Source: Leptolyngbya sp. DLM2.Bin27 (GTDB lineage Bacteria; Cyanobacteriota; Cyanobacteriia; Phormidesmidales; Phormidesmidaceae). Taken from it: 62,859 bases of DNA. Below, one piece after another: positions 24,523-33,814 of this stretch (positions are counted from its first letter, which is position 1; each line of letters opens with the position of its first letter). The notes under the pieces are model-generated. The model saw only the letters and a list, made by a program, of their open reading frames with translations. It made no database searches and had not been told where the DNA came from. A program made the translations under genes and the position numbers. Location: NCBI GenBank assembly GCA_007694115.1, contig RECJ01000163.1, forward strand, positions 1 to 62,859, read 5' to 3'.

Positions 24523-24528
24523 AAGGAG
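24523..24528 (+). promoter_or_regulatory. Shine-Dalgarno that decides the recR start
   Basis: AAGGAG lies nine bases before the ATC at 24538. An in-frame TGA lies upstream and no ATG, GTG or TTG occurs between, so this ribosome site points to the ATC. Confidence 0.65.
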
Positions 24529-24537
24529 CCTGACCCC

Positions 24538-25131
24538 ATCTACACCCGTCCCCTAGCACGACTAATCGAAGAATTTCAGCGGCTGCCAGGGGTTGGCCCT
24601 AAGTCAGCCCAGCGGCTGGCGCTGCACATTCTCAAGCGCCCCCAGAGCGAGGTGCAGGCTCTAGCCCAATCGCTGCTCGATGCCAAGGCCCAGGTGGGGC
24701 AGTGCTCGGTGTGTTTTCACCTGTCAGCGGAGCCGGTGTGCGAAATTTGCCGGTCCCACCGCCGCGACCCCCACACCCTCTGCGTGGTAGCCGATTCCCG
24801 AGATGTGATTGCCATTGAGAAAACCCGCGAGTATCGGGGCCGCTACCACGTGCTGGGGGGGCTGATCTCACCCATGGATGGCATTGGCCCCGAACAACTC
24901 AACATTGGCCCCCTGGTGCATCGGGTCAACCAGGAGGGCACCCAGGAGGTAATTATGGCCATTAGCCCCAGCATTGAGGGCGACACCACAACGCTCTACG
25001 TGGGGCAACTGCTCAAACCCTTTACCCGGGTCACCCGCATTGCCTTTGGCCTACCCATGGGGGGCGATTTAGAATACGCCGATGAAGTTACCCTAGCCCG
25101 TGCCCTGGAGGGGCGGCGCGATCTGACCTAG
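24538..25131 (+). CDS. recR: Recombination mediator RecR, apparent AUC start
   Basis: Frame from the ATC at 24538 gives 197 residues, the usual RecR length: [20 protein letters not shown] (helix-hairpin-helix), a four-Cys zinc finger ([16 protein letters not shown]), and a Toprim domain ([34 protein letters not shown]). RecR works with RecF/RecO to load RecA at gaps. The first standard start codon is GTG at 24652, which would remove the DNA-binding helices, so initiation at AUC after a well-placed AAGGAG is inferred. A base error or a recent start-codon mutation is the alternative. Confidence 0.85.
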   Translation: MYTRPLARLIEEFQRLPGVGPKSAQRLALHILKRPQSEVQALAQSLLDAKAQVGQCSVCFHLSAEPVCEICRSHRRDPHTLCVVADSRDVIAIEKTREYRGRYHVLGGLISPMDGIGPEQLNIGPLVHRVNQEGTQEVIMAISPSIEGDTTTLYVGQLLKPFTRVTRIAFGLPMGGDLEYADEVTLARALEGRRDLT

Positions 25132-25187
25132 CCCACACCTTGCCTGCACCAATGTCGAGCATGGACCTATCGCTCTCCATCTGTCTC

Positions 25188-25251
25188 AGTTAGCAAGACA
25201 GCCAGTTAGCAAGACAGCCAGTTAGCAAGACAGCCAGTTAGCAAGACAGCC
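25188..25251. repeat. Perfect 16-bp tandem repeat, four copies
   Basis: AGTTAGCAAGACAGCC is repeated four times without a mismatch (25188-25203, 25204-25219, 25220-25235, 25236-25251) between recR and the first phosphatase gene. The lack of mismatches means recent expansion. Confidence 0.95.
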
Positions 25252-25325
25252 TAAAACTTTAGCCGAGACTGATCCAATTTTGTACCGGTTTTGACTGGCT
25301 AAGTCCGTAGGTTAGATTAGGAGCA

Positions 25326-26024
25326 ATGGGCAGCAGCCCGAATGTCAGGCAGTCAGTCAAAACCAACGGGCAGGAGCCGATGGGAGTTTTTCTCTACTTT
25401 TTGCGCCACGGCCAAACCGCCTACAGCCTTACGGGCGGCTACTGCGGTATGCCCGAAAACGACCCTGGCCTCACCCCCGAGGGGGTGGCCATGGCCCAAG
25501 AGTTTGCCCACACCTATGCCCATCTGCCCTGGAGCGCCGCCTACGTCAGCCCCCTCCGCCGGGCGGTAGAAACAGCTCGCCCCCTGTGCGAGACCCTGGG
25601 GCTAGAGATGCAGCTGCGCGACGGCCTGCGCGAGGTCATGTACGGTCGTTGGGAGGGCATGCACCCAACGGTAGTCGACCGAGAGCACCACGACGAGTAT
25701 GTGGCCTGGCTCACCGACCCGGCCTGGTACGCCCCGGTGGGGGGTGAGCGGGCGGTGGATATTGCTCGGCGTTCGGCCCAGGTACTCGACGAAATTGAGC
25801 GCACCCACACCAGCGGCCATATTTTGATCGTCTCCCACAAGGCCACTATTCGGATTTTGCTGTGTACCCTGTTGGGCATTGACGTGGGTCGCTACCGCGA
25901 TCGCATGGATATGCCCGTGGCCGCTGTCAGCGTGGTCGAGCTGAGCCAGCGGGGGCCGCTGTTTCACACCATCGGCGATCGCTCTCACCTGAGTGACCAG
26001 CTGCGATCGCTGCCCTGCACCTGA
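25326..26024 (+). CDS. Histidine phosphatase superfamily protein (active-site intact)
   Basis: A 232-residue protein of the phosphoglycerate mutase-like branch. The phospho-accepting motif LRHGQT is at residues 26-31 (His28), the partner RxxE-type region is LREVMYGRWEG, and the second histidine is in IVSHKAT. The start may be the ATG at 25326, four bases after AGGAG, or the inner ATG at 25380 directly before the fold. Substrate unknown; cyanobacterial members include sugar-phosphate phosphatases. It is followed after 12 bp by a paralogue sharing SHKAT and LLGIDVGRYRDR, but lacking the active site. Confidence 0.85.
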   Translation: MGSSPNVRQSVKTNGQEPMGVFLYFLRHGQTAYSLTGGYCGMPENDPGLTPEGVAMAQEFAHTYAHLPWSAAYVSPLRRAVETARPLCETLGLEMQLRDGLREVMYGRWEGMHPTVVDREHHDEYVAWLTDPAWYAPVGGERAVDIARRSAQVLDEIERTHTSGHILIVSHKATIRILLCTLLGIDVGRYRDRMDMPVAAVSVVELSQRGPLFHTIGDRSHLSDQLRSLPCT

Positions 26025-26036
26025 GGACTGCACCCC

Positions 26037-26690
26037 ATGCCCCTGAGGCTCTACCTGCTCCGCAACGCCGAAACCGAGTACTGTCGTACCGGCCGCTACT
26101 GTAGCCGAGATGGGGTAGCGCTGACCGCCCAGGGCCAGCAAATGGCCGACTATTTTGCCAAGGCCTACCACCACCTCGACTGGAAAGCCGTCTTCTGCAG
26201 CCCCCTCAACCACGCCGCCGCCACCGTCGCGCCCTTTTGCCAAATTACGGGACTGGCGGTGCAGCGCCGCGATCACCTGCGAGAGCTGAGCTTTGGCCAG
26301 TGGGAAGGAATGGCCCCCAGCGAAGTCAACACCACCTTCCACGACGACTACATTCGCTGGCTCGCCGACCCCGCCTGGAATACCCCCACCGATGGCGAGA
26401 AGGCCATGCAGGTAGCCCGCCGCAGCTCCGATGTGCTGGCCGAGATCGAAGACACCTACCCCGACGGCAACGTGCTGGTGGTCTCCCACAAAGCCACCCT
26501 ACGGATCATGCTCTGCACGCTGCTGGGCATTGATGTCGGTCGCTATCGCGATCGCCTGGCCATGCCCGTCACCGCCCTCTCCCTGATCGAACTGATGGAC
26601 TATGGCCCCTTTGTGCGCCAGCTCAATGACTGCACCCACCTGCCCCTACACCTGCGTCGCCCCTGGGCCGGCAATGGCTCCGACAGCTAG
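26037..26690 (+). CDS. Histidine phosphatase paralogue with lost catalytic histidine
   Basis: A 217-residue tandem copy of the preceding gene with about half the positions identical (LRELSFGQWEGM, VVSHKAT, LCTLLGIDVGRYRDR). The RHG triad is replaced: codons CGC AAC GCC at residues 9-11 give R-N-A, so the phospho-accepting histidine is asparagine and the glycine is alanine. The frame is intact, without stops, so it is kept by selection or very young. A regulatory or substrate-binding role, perhaps as a heteromer with its active twin, is possible. Twelve bases separate the genes, implying one transcript. Confidence 0.85.
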   Translation: MPLRLYLLRNAETEYCRTGRYCSRDGVALTAQGQQMADYFAKAYHHLDWKAVFCSPLNHAAATVAPFCQITGLAVQRRDHLRELSFGQWEGMAPSEVNTTFHDDYIRWLADPAWNTPTDGEKAMQVARRSSDVLAEIEDTYPDGNVLVVSHKATLRIMLCTLLGIDVGRYRDRLAMPVTALSLIELMDYGPFVRQLNDCTHLPLHLRRPWAGNGSDS

Positions 26691-26840
26691 ACCGCCGCGC
26701 CCTAGGCCGCTAGAGCTATACCTGAGGGCAGATGGCGCTGACTATAAAACGCGTTCAGATGGAACCCAGGTGCCCGTCAGCAGACGATTCCCTCGATTTT
26801 CAGTCCTCTCAGACCTCATGTCAGGCTTAACTGCACTCCT

Positions 26841-28067
26841 ATGGTGTTTACCCGGTTGATTCCCATTTTGGCTCCCCTAGCGATTCTGTTGGCCCTGAGT
26901 AGCTGTGCTACCCCCACCGCTAACGTCCCCAGCGAACCCCCTGCAACCACCCCAGCCGAGTCGGAGACCGAGCCTGAAGTGAGTGCAGCCAAACCGGCAG
27001 CAGTGGTTGATCGAGTCGAGCCAGTCACCGTAGTCGACGGCCTAGAACACCCCTGGGGCATGACCTGGCTACCCAATGGCGATGTGCTCGTGACCGAGCG
27101 CCCCGGCCGCCTGCGCCGAGTGAGCAACGGCGAGCTTGACCCCACCCCCATTGCTGGCATACCCAACCTGTTTGCCGCAAACCAGGGGGGGCTGCTCGAC
27201 CTTGCCCTACACCCCGATTTTGAAGCCAATCGCTTAGTCTATTTTGCCTACTCCGACGGCACTTCCCAGGCCAACCGCACCCAGGTAGCCCGCGCCCGCC
27301 TAGAGGGCGATAGCCTCAGCAACTGGGAGGTGGTCTTTGCGGTCAACCAAGATAAATCTGGGGGGCAGCACTTTGGCTCGCGCCTGCTGTGGCTGCCCGA
27401 TGGCACCCTACTGGTAGCCATTGGCGACGGGGGCAACCCACCGCTGCAAATCGCTGGCGACCTAGCCCGCAACCAGGCCCAAAATCGCCAAAATCACCTG
27501 GGTGCCGTAGTGCGCATCAACGCCGATGGTTCCGCCCCCGCCGACAACCCTTTTATCAACAGCAGCGCCGCCGATCCGCTGATCTGGAGCTATGGCCATC
27601 GCAACATCCAGGGTCTAGCTTTAGATCCTGAAACCGGCGATATTTGGTCAACGGAGCACGGGGCTCGGGGGGGCGACGAACTCAACCGGCTAGAACCGAG
27701 CCAAAACTACGGTTGGCCAATTGTGACCTTTAGCGAAGAATATTCTGGCGGCCCCATTACCGCTGAGACCTCGCGCCCCGACATGGTTGACCCCGTCACC
27801 TATTGGACTCCGGCGATTGCACCTTCCGGGCTAGCCATCTATCGAGGCGAGGTCTATCCCCAGTGGCAGGGGCAGATTTTTGCGGGCGGTCTCGTATCTC
27901 AGGATGTCAGACGCATCGAGATCGATGCCAATGGCACTGTGATCGCCGAAGTCCCCATCGCCATCGGTCAGCGGGTGCGGGATGTGCGGCAGGGGCCAGA
28001 CGGGTTTCTCTACGTGCTCACCGACGCTGCCAACGGGCGACTGGTGCGCCTAGAGCCAGCATCCTAA
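26841..28067 (+). CDS. PQQ-dependent sugar (aldose) dehydrogenase lipoprotein
   Basis: A 408-residue exported protein with a lipobox (ILLALSSC, Cys22), a Pro/Glu/Ala-rich linker, and a six-bladed beta-propeller of the glucose/sorbosone dehydrogenase (YliI-like) family: GLEHPWGMTWLPNGDVLVTE, GGLLDLALHPDFE, LPDGTLLVAIGDGG, SYGHRNIQGLALDP and WSTEHGARGGDELN with the catalytic His. It would oxidise free aldoses outside the plasma membrane if PQQ is available. Cyanobacteria generally lack PQQ synthesis, so the cofactor source or true function is open. Single gene. Confidence 0.85.
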   Translation: MVFTRLIPILAPLAILLALSSCATPTANVPSEPPATTPAESETEPEVSAAKPAAVVDRVEPVTVVDGLEHPWGMTWLPNGDVLVTERPGRLRRVSNGELDPTPIAGIPNLFAANQGGLLDLALHPDFEANRLVYFAYSDGTSQANRTQVARARLEGDSLSNWEVVFAVNQDKSGGQHFGSRLLWLPDGTLLVAIGDGGNPPLQIAGDLARNQAQNRQNHLGAVVRINADGSAPADNPFINSSAADPLIWSYGHRNIQGLALDPETGDIWSTEHGARGGDELNRLEPSQNYGWPIVTFSEEYSGGPITAETSRPDMVDPVTYWTPAIAPSGLAIYRGEVYPQWQGQIFAGGLVSQDVRRIEIDANGTVIAEVPIAIGQRVRDVRQGPDGFLYVLTDAANGRLVRLEPAS

Positions 28068-28103
28068 ACAGCCCCAGGCCAGCCCCCGCTGCCTTCGCCG
28101 GGC

Positions 28104-28328
28104 TTAGGCGGCGTAGTCAAACACGGCGTCTAGATAGAGACGGTTAATCCGGCGATCGCTAATGCCGTTTTGCATTAAAAACAGAGACAGGGCCGCACAA
28201 AACACCCGATGCTGGCTCCAGGACGGATGGATCTCCACATAGTCACGCATTGCCTCAAACAACTCCTCCGGCACCTCCACGCTCAGGCTAATTCTCGCTG
28301 CCATTGCTGCCGTTGACTGCTCACTCAT
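28104..28328 (-). CDS. DUF2811 small protein
   Basis: A 74-residue cyanobacterial protein of the DUF2811 family: ISLSVEVPEELFEAMRDYVE, HPSWSQHRVFCAALSLFLMQ and a closing INRLYLDAVF. The EVPEELxxxMxxY start resembles a ribbon-helix-helix fold, so DNA binding is possible but unproven. The ATG at 28328 (MSEQSTAAM) is chosen over an upstream extension without family similarity; the later MAARISLS is also possible. It is convergent with the sugar dehydrogenase gene. Confidence 0.8.
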   Translation of the reverse strand: MSEQSTAAMAARISLSVEVPEELFEAMRDYVEIHPSWSQHRVFCAALSLFLMQNGISDRRINRLYLDAVFDYAA

Positions 28329-28792
28329 TGCCACTTCCCCAATCTGAAAATAAACACCAGAACACCGCCCTACCGACACCTTAAGCAGGCTGGATCCCTG
28401 ACCCCAAGGGATCTCTAGAACTGCTGGCTAGGTCAGAACAGAAGCGCTGTGTAAGCTGGTCGCCCCATTGTCACCAGAGCACCGGGGGATGTCAATCTTG
28501 CCAAGGCTGCCCTAATCCGCTAGCCCCACCCCACCTCAGACGAAGCGTTGAGGGTTTCAGCGATCCCCACGGGTCGTACTTGGAGCCGCCGCCCCACAGT
28601 AGATCAAAAGTACCTGTGGACAACCACAATTCACCACGGTGGGGCAACTCCCCACCTGATCGTGAAACCCTGGGGAAAACTCGCAAAACTCTGGGGAAAA
28701 CCCTGGGGAAAACTCGGCAAAGAAGGAAAAAATATATAAAGTTTGGCTGAGGCAGATTTTTTTAGCTAATCGGCGGGAAGCACCGCAGTCTC
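28329..28792. other. Gene-free region with DnaA-like boxes and an AT-rich stretch
   Basis: TGGGGAAAA occurs at 28671, 28692 and 28704, and TGTGGACAA at 28615-28623; these are one mismatch from DnaA boxes (TGTGGAAAA). They are followed at once by AT-rich GAAGGAAAAAATATATAAAG. No gene for DnaA or DnaN is in view. It may be an origin-like or DnaA-titrating site. Confidence 0.35.
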
Positions 28793-28969
28793 CTAGGGGG
28801 GATGGTCGGGATCAGAGCCAGGGGCGCTGACGGGGTTCAATGCCCCCGAAGCGCCCAGAACCCTGATGCACTGCCTGAGCACATCGTTCTGGGTGCGCTC
28901 AGTTGAATTGCAGAATCGTAGCAATTGCTCATACTCTGCGTCTGATGCCCTGATGGTTATCTTTTCCAC
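28793..28969 (-). CDS. Small ribbon-helix-helix-like protein
   Basis: A 58-residue frame from GTG at 28969: EKITIRASDAEYEQLLRFCN, then STERTQNDVLRQCIRVLGAS and a Pro-rich tail. The amphipathic strand followed by two helices, with the TxNDVLRxxI turn, is typical of ribbon-helix-helix or CopG-like small DNA-binding proteins. It lies alone between DUF2811 and rsgA on the minus strand; the plus-strand frames over it look like shadows. The start is uncertain because no good Shine-Dalgarno precedes the GTG. Confidence 0.6.
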   Translation of the reverse strand: MEKITIRASDAEYEQLLRFCNSTERTQNDVLRQCIRVLGASGALNPVSAPGSDPDHPP

Positions 28970-28977
28970 TATGAGTT

Positions 28978-29036
28978 TTCTGCTCTGCCTGCTGCCTGCT
29001 CACTTCTGCCTTAAAGTACTAGTCAAAGTACTAGTC
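28978..29036 (-). repeat. Family B fragment and AGTACTAGTC direct repeat
   Basis: Contains CTGCCTGCTGCC/CTTCTGCC sequence and two copies of AAAGTACTAGTC just after the rsgA stop. Similar GAAGCACTAG sequence closes the family B copy near 61780. Confidence 0.5.
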
Positions 29037-30173
29037 CAGAGGCGCTTCGCCCTCGATCTGCGGTTCTAGAGGATCCATGTGGGCGTCGAGGCTGTGGCAC
29101 AGCTCGTCTAAATCTTGCTTTTGGCGACGGCGCGAGGGACGACGGTACTTCTTAGTTTGTAGGCGGGGCTCGTGGTGGCGCTGCCCCTTCTCCCCCATTC
29201 TGACTTTGAGGGCGGCATCGGGGTCACCCTGCTGGAGCCGGTCTTCCTCATACTCAGCTGCCTCTTCGAGCAGGGTGAGGTAAAACTCGTAGCGGGGCCA
29301 ATCTGTGCCGACGGCACAGCCGGGGTCGCCCCGGTGCAGGCAATCGTTGAACTGACAGGTGTCTAGGGTCAATCGCTGGCGAATTTCTGGAAAGCACTGA
29401 CCCAAGTTCAGCGGCGACAGAGCCAGATCGGGCTGGTTGAAACCGGGGGTATCAGCCAAAAAACCGCCCTCTGGCAGCTCAAATAGCTCTACATGGCGAG
29501 TGGTGTGCCGCCCCCGACCCAGTTTGCCCGACACAGCCCCAGTTCTCAGGCGCGCCTGGGGTATCAGCCGATTGATCAGGCTCGATTTACCCACTCCCGA
29601 TGGCCCAGCAATCACCGTGGTGCGATCGCACAGCTGCGCCTTCAGCCCGTCTAAAGCTGCTCCGCCCTGCACGCTGAGCATGGTCGGCCCATAGCCCCAC
29701 TGGTGCAGCTGGTCTTGCCAGTAGCGCTGAGTATCGGCGCTGACCAGGTCTTGCTTATTGAGACAGAGGCTCACAGGCACCCCTGTAGCCTCTGCCTTGA
29801 CCAGAAACCGCCCCATCTGCTGCGGGTCAGGTGCTGGATCGGCTAGGGCAAAGACCAGCAGGATCTGGTCGGCGTTGGCCACCGGGGGCCGATCGAGTAG
29901 CGTTTGGCGAGGGTGTAGGGCTGCGATCGCCCCCCGCCCGTCAGCCCAGTCAATCGCCTCCACCAGCACCCGATCCCCCACCATCACCTGTTGGCCAGTC
30001 TTCTTCAGCCTGGCCCGGCGAGTGCACAGTAAAATCTGTTCCCTTGTGCAGGGGTCATCGGCATCCAGCCGCACCCGATAGTAGTTGGCCTGAATAGCCA
30101 CCACCAGACCCTCAGCGCCAATGCCCCTAGGGTCGCCCACCTCTGATGTGCCAGAATCGTAGAGCGGCATCAC
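29031..30173 (-). CDS. rsgA: Ribosome small subunit-dependent GTPase A
   Basis: A 380-residue circularly permuted GTPase that assists late 30S maturation. Order of motifs: N-terminal OB fold, NKQDL (G4) before GPSGVGKSSLIN (G1), DTPGFNQPDL (G3), and a C-terminal zinc region (DTCQFNDCLHRGDPGC). An extended basic tail (about 325-380) follows. The ATG is at 30173, four bases after the preceding gene's stop, and the order dnaJ-tusA-like-rsgA is a conserved cyanobacterial cluster. All GTPase motifs are intact. Confidence 0.93.
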   Translation of the reverse strand: MMPLYDSGTSEVGDPRGIGAEGLVVAIQANYYRVRLDADDPCTREQILLCTRRARLKKTGQQVMVGDRVLVEAIDWADGRGAIAALHPRQTLLDRPPVANADQILLVFALADPAPDPQQMGRFLVKAEATGVPVSLCLNKQDLVSADTQRYWQDQLHQWGYGPTMLSVQGGAALDGLKAQLCDRTTVIAGPSGVGKSSLINRLIPQARLRTGAVSGKLGRGRHTTRHVELFELPEGGFLADTPGFNQPDLALSPLNLGQCFPEIRQRLTLDTCQFNDCLHRGDPGCAVGTDWPRYEFYLTLLEEAAEYEEDRLQQGDPDAALKVRMGEKGQRHHEPRLQTKKYRRPSRRRQKQDLDELCHSLDAHMDPLEPQIEGEAPLD

Positions 30174-30422
30174 CTAGACAGGACGACGAACATGCAGGGT
30201 AAAGTAGTCGGAGCAGTCTTCTAACCGCTCAACCACGTAGCCCTCCATCGTCAGGCTGTCGGGCACCTGCTCAACCGGCTCTCCCGCATCAAGCCACACC
30301 TCCAGCAGGGTGCCAGGGGCCATTTTCTCCAGTCGAAGCTTAGTGCGCACAAAGTTAATCGGGCAAGGAGTGCCGCGCAGATCGAGGCGATCGTCAGGCG
30401 AGGCAGAAATAGCGCTAGTCAT
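30174..30422 (-). CDS. TusA-like sulfur-carrier protein
   Basis: An 82-residue protein of the TusA/SirA/YedF family: [20 protein letters not shown] with the persulfide-carrying Cys in the CPxxxVxxK-like motif, then [20 protein letters not shown]. Such proteins pass sulfur between enzymes, for example in tRNA thiolation. Its start overlaps the dnaJ stop (ATGA, 30419-30422), and rsgA follows directly, so the three are one transcription unit. Confidence 0.85.
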   Translation of the reverse strand: MTSAISASPDDRLDLRGTPCPINFVRTKLRLEKMAPGTLLEVWLDAGEPVEQVPDSLTMEGYVVERLEDCSDYFTLHVRRPV

Positions 30423-31543
30423 CCGCGAAACAGCCCCCCTAAAAACCCCTCAATCCCGCCCCGATTGACCTTTTCGCCCCGAATTTCCGCCAGCTTCTCA
30501 ATCAGCTCGCGCTCTTCAGCCTTCATCCGCGTGGGAATGTCAACCTGCACGGTAATCAAATGGTCACCCCGGCTGACCGGATTGCCCAGCTTAGGCACGC
30601 CGCGATTGTCTAGGGTGAGTACAGTACCCGGCTGAGTGCCCGCTGGTACCTCCAGTTCCTCCGGGCCATCCACGGTATCAATGGTGAGATTACAGCCTAA
30701 GATCGCCTGCAAATAGCTAATCTTTAGGCCAGAGAGAATGTTGATACCGTCGCGCTTAAAGGCCGCATCTTCGGCCACAAACAGGTAGACATAGAGATCT
30801 CCAGCCGGGCCGCCCCGCAGCCCCGCATCGCCCTCGCTCGACACCCGCAGTCGAGTGCCGTTATCGACCCCTGCTGGCACAGTGATTTTGAGCTTCTTGG
30901 TTTCTTGGGTCTGGCCGCTGCCGCCACAGACATCACAGCGGTCTTCAATCACTTCGCCCGTGCCATTACAGGTGGGGCAGGCCGACACCTGGGTAAAGCT
31001 GCCAAAGGGAGTACGGGTCGCCCGCCTGACCTGGCCCGTGCCGCCACAGGTGCCACAGGTGGTGGGGCGAGTGCCTGGCTTAGCCCCGCTGCCAGTGCAG
31101 GTGCCGCAGGTTTCTAGGTGGCTGATTTTAATTTCTTTTTCGCCGCCAAACACCGCCTCTTTAAAGTCAAGACGCAGATCGAGGCGCAGGTCATCCCCCC
31201 GAGTCGGCCCCCGCCGGCGAGTACCCTGACCGGCACCCCCCGAAAAGCCGCTGAAGAAGCTCTCGAAAATATCGGCAAAGCCGCCCACATCGCCAAAGTC
31301 TTGGTAGCCGCCTCCGGCCCCGGTTCCCAAGCCCGCCTCCCCGAAGCGGTCGTAGCGTGCCCGAGCCTCGGGTTCAGAAAGCACCTCGTAGGCACGATTG
31401 ATTTCTTTAAAGGTATCCTCTGCCCCAGAGTCCTTATTGACGTCTGGGTGATACTTGCGAGCTAGGCGACGATAGGCCCGCTTGATATCATCTTGATCGG
31501 CGTTGCGCGAAATACCAAGCAGGTCGTAGAAATCACGGGCCAT
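30419..31543 (-). CDS. dnaJ: Chaperone DnaJ
   Basis: A 374-residue co-chaperone. J domain at residues 3-68 with HPDVNKD, Gly/Phe-rich region (about 70-110), a zinc centre of four CxxCxGxG repeats ([32 protein letters not shown]; about 148-212), and the client-binding C-terminal domains. It stimulates DnaK ATPase. The gene follows dnaK after 113 bp, on the same strand. Intact and of normal length. Confidence 0.95.
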   Translation of the reverse strand: MARDFYDLLGISRNADQDDIKRAYRRLARKYHPDVNKDSGAEDTFKEINRAYEVLSEPEARARYDRFGEAGLGTGAGGGYQDFGDVGGFADIFESFFSGFSGGAGQGTRRRGPTRGDDLRLDLRLDFKEAVFGGEKEIKISHLETCGTCTGSGAKPGTRPTTCGTCGGTGQVRRATRTPFGSFTQVSACPTCNGTGEVIEDRCDVCGGSGQTQETKKLKITVPAGVDNGTRLRVSSEGDAGLRGGPAGDLYVYLFVAEDAAFKRDGINILSGLKISYLQAILGCNLTIDTVDGPEELEVPAGTQPGTVLTLDNRGVPKLGNPVSRGDHLITVQVDIPTRMKAEERELIEKLAEIRGEKVNRGGIEGFLGGLFRG

Positions 31544-31656
31544 AGGGGGCTACCTAGACAACTCCAGCAACAATCAAACATTAAACCATTTTAAAAGGAG
31601 TGCCCACTTTGACCAGGGGTAATACCCGCCCTTCTCCGCCTGGCCCAGGGGCTAGC

Positions 31657-33612
31657 CTAGTCGATCGCCTCATAGTCGGCGGTCACGGTGGCATCTAGCT
31701 CCATGTCACCAACACTGTCGTAGTCGGTATCGGCGGCGTCATTGCTGTCAACCCCGACAAAGGCCGATGATGAAATATCCATGTCCACATCGCCCCCGGG
31801 ATCGGCTTCGCGGTAGAGATTAGAGCCAACGGCAAAGATAGCTGCCTGCAAAGCATCAATGCAGCCCTGGAAGGCAATCACATCAATACTGGGGTTGTGG
31901 GTGGCCACGCGCAGCGCGTTGGCTTTTCCTTCTAGGTCAGCCCGAGCCGCATCGTCCAGCAAGCTACCGTGATCGCGCAGGGTAGCCTCATAGCTATAGA
32001 ACAGGTTGTCGGCCCGGTTGGTCAGCTCTGCTAGCTGTCGGCGGCGCTCATCTTCGCCGGCATAGGTTTCAGCTTCAACCCGCATGCGGTCAACTTCGTC
32101 ACTGCTGAGGCCACCTGTATTGGTAATACAGATGCTCTGGGCCCGACCGGTACCCTTATCGAGCGCCGCCACCTTCAAAATGCCATCGGCATCAATTTCA
32201 AAGGAGACTTCGATCTGCGGTACCCCTCGGGGGGCAGGCGGAATACCGGTTAGCTCAAACTTGCCCAGGCTCTTGTTGTCGCGGGCCATGGCTCGCTCCC
32301 CCTGAAGCACGTGGATTTCCACCGAAGTTTGGCCGTCGTTAGCGGTAGAAAACACCTGGGACTTGCTGGTGGGAATGGTGGTATTGCGCTCAATGATTTT
32401 GGTAAACACCTCGCCGAGGGTCTCAATCCCTAGAGACAGCGGTGTGACATCGAGCAGCAGCAGGTCTTTGACCTCGCCCCCCAAGACCCCCGCCTGAATT
32501 GACGCCCCCAGCGCCACAGCCTCATCGGGGTTAACGGATCGATCGGGCGCTTTACCATTGAAATAGGCGCTAATCGACTGCTGTACCGCCGGAATTCGAG
32601 TAGAGCCGCCCACCAATAAAATGCGATCGATGGCTTCTGGGCTGAGGTCGGCATCTTTGAGCGCCTGCTTCACCGGCTCTAGGGTAGCCTGCACCAGCTC
32701 CGAGGCAAACTGCTCGAACTGCGCCCGAGTCAGAGTCATTTCTAGATGCTTAGGGCCTGACTCGTCGGCGGTAATAAAGGGGAGGTTAATCGAGGTCGAT
32801 GGCATACTCGACAGCTCAATTTTGGCCTTTTCAGCTGCTTCACGAATGCGTTGTAGAGCCATGCGGTCAGCGGATAGATCAATCCCTTCCTGCTCTCGAA
32901 AAGCGGCGGTCATCCACTCAACTACGCAGTTGTCAAAGTCATCGCCGCCGAGGTGGTTATTGCCAGCGGTGGCTTTGACCTCAAAAACACCGTCGCCCAG
33001 CTGCAAAATCGAGACATCGAAGGTGCCACCGCCCAGGTCAAACACCAGCACCATCTGATCTTGATCTTGTTTGTCTAAGCCGTAGGAGAGCGCCGCTGCC
33101 GTGGGCTCGTTAATGATCCGCAGCACCTCTAAACCGGCAATGGTGCCCGCATCTTTAGTAGCCTGGCGCTGGGCATCAGTAAAGTAGGCCGGCACGGTGA
33201 TGACCGCTTGGGTCACTTCGGTTCCTAGGTAGGCCTCAGCATCTTGCTTCAGTTTTTGCAAAATCATGGCCGACACTTCTTGGGGCGTAAACGCCCGGCC
33301 ACGAATTTGTACATCTACAGTGTTATCGCGCCCGTTGACACAGACGTAGGGGACTCGGCTGCGCTCCGCCTCGGTATCTTCCCAGCGACGGCCAATGAAT
33401 CGCTTGATGCTGTAGACCGTATTTTCAGCGTTGGTAACCGCCTGACGTTTGGCCAGTTGCCCCACCAATCGCTCACCATTTTTGCCAAAGCCGACAATGC
33501 TGGGCACCGTGCGGCCCCCCTCAGTGCTGGCGATCACAGCTGGCTTACCGCCTTCTAGCACGGCGACACAGCTGTTGGTCGTTCCTAGGTCAATGCCGAT
33601 TACTTTACCCAT
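31657..33612 (-). CDS. dnaK: Chaperone DnaK (Hsp70)
   Basis: A 651-residue Hsp70. Nucleotide-binding domain starts [20 protein letters not shown], with [36 protein letters not shown] and [12 protein letters not shown]; the peptide-binding domain includes [20 protein letters not shown]. The C-terminus is acidic and ends YEAID rather than the EEVD-like end of the main DnaK. Cyanobacteria carry several DnaKs; the cluster with grpE and dnaJ fits the heat-inducible DnaK2. No CIRCE element was found upstream. Confidence 0.95.
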   Translation of the reverse strand: MGKVIGIDLGTTNSCVAVLEGGKPAVIASTEGGRTVPSIVGFGKNGERLVGQLAKRQAVTNAENTVYSIKRFIGRRWEDTEAERSRVPYVCVNGRDNTVDVQIRGRAFTPQEVSAMILQKLKQDAEAYLGTEVTQAVITVPAYFTDAQRQATKDAGTIAGLEVLRIINEPTAAALSYGLDKQDQDQMVLVFDLGGGTFDVSILQLGDGVFEVKATAGNNHLGGDDFDNCVVEWMTAAFREQEGIDLSADRMALQRIREAAEKAKIELSSMPSTSINLPFITADESGPKHLEMTLTRAQFEQFASELVQATLEPVKQALKDADLSPEAIDRILLVGGSTRIPAVQQSISAYFNGKAPDRSVNPDEAVALGASIQAGVLGGEVKDLLLLDVTPLSLGIETLGEVFTKIIERNTTIPTSKSQVFSTANDGQTSVEIHVLQGERAMARDNKSLGKFELTGIPPAPRGVPQIEVSFEIDADGILKVAALDKGTGRAQSICITNTGGLSSDEVDRMRVEAETYAGEDERRRQLAELTNRADNLFYSYEATLRDHGSLLDDAARADLEGKANALRVATHNPSIDVIAFQGCIDALQAAIFAVGSNLYREADPGGDVDMDISSSAFVGVDSNDAADTDYDSVGDMELDATVTADYEAID

Positions 33613-33814
33613 AGCCCACGGTGCTCAACTTAATCGTTCGCCATACCCTTCCGAAATAGACCCAGGCCTAAGCCCAAGCTAACTGTGACTATGTTGCCCG
33701 CTTACTCTCAGGAAGTGATCGTCTGCCCTAGGACTTTATCAAATATGCCAAATTAGACGGATGCAAGAGGGCAAGATATTTGCTAGGGATACAGCTACCC
33801 TACACCAGATTCAA

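Noticed and set aside
24652..25131. recR beginning at the GTG at 24652
   Set aside because: This would remove the helix-hairpin-helix region that matches RecR residue by residue and leave a well-placed Shine-Dalgarno unused.
33613..33814. CIRCE element upstream of dnaK
   Set aside because: No GCACTC/GAGTGC inverted pair with a 9-bp loop is present.
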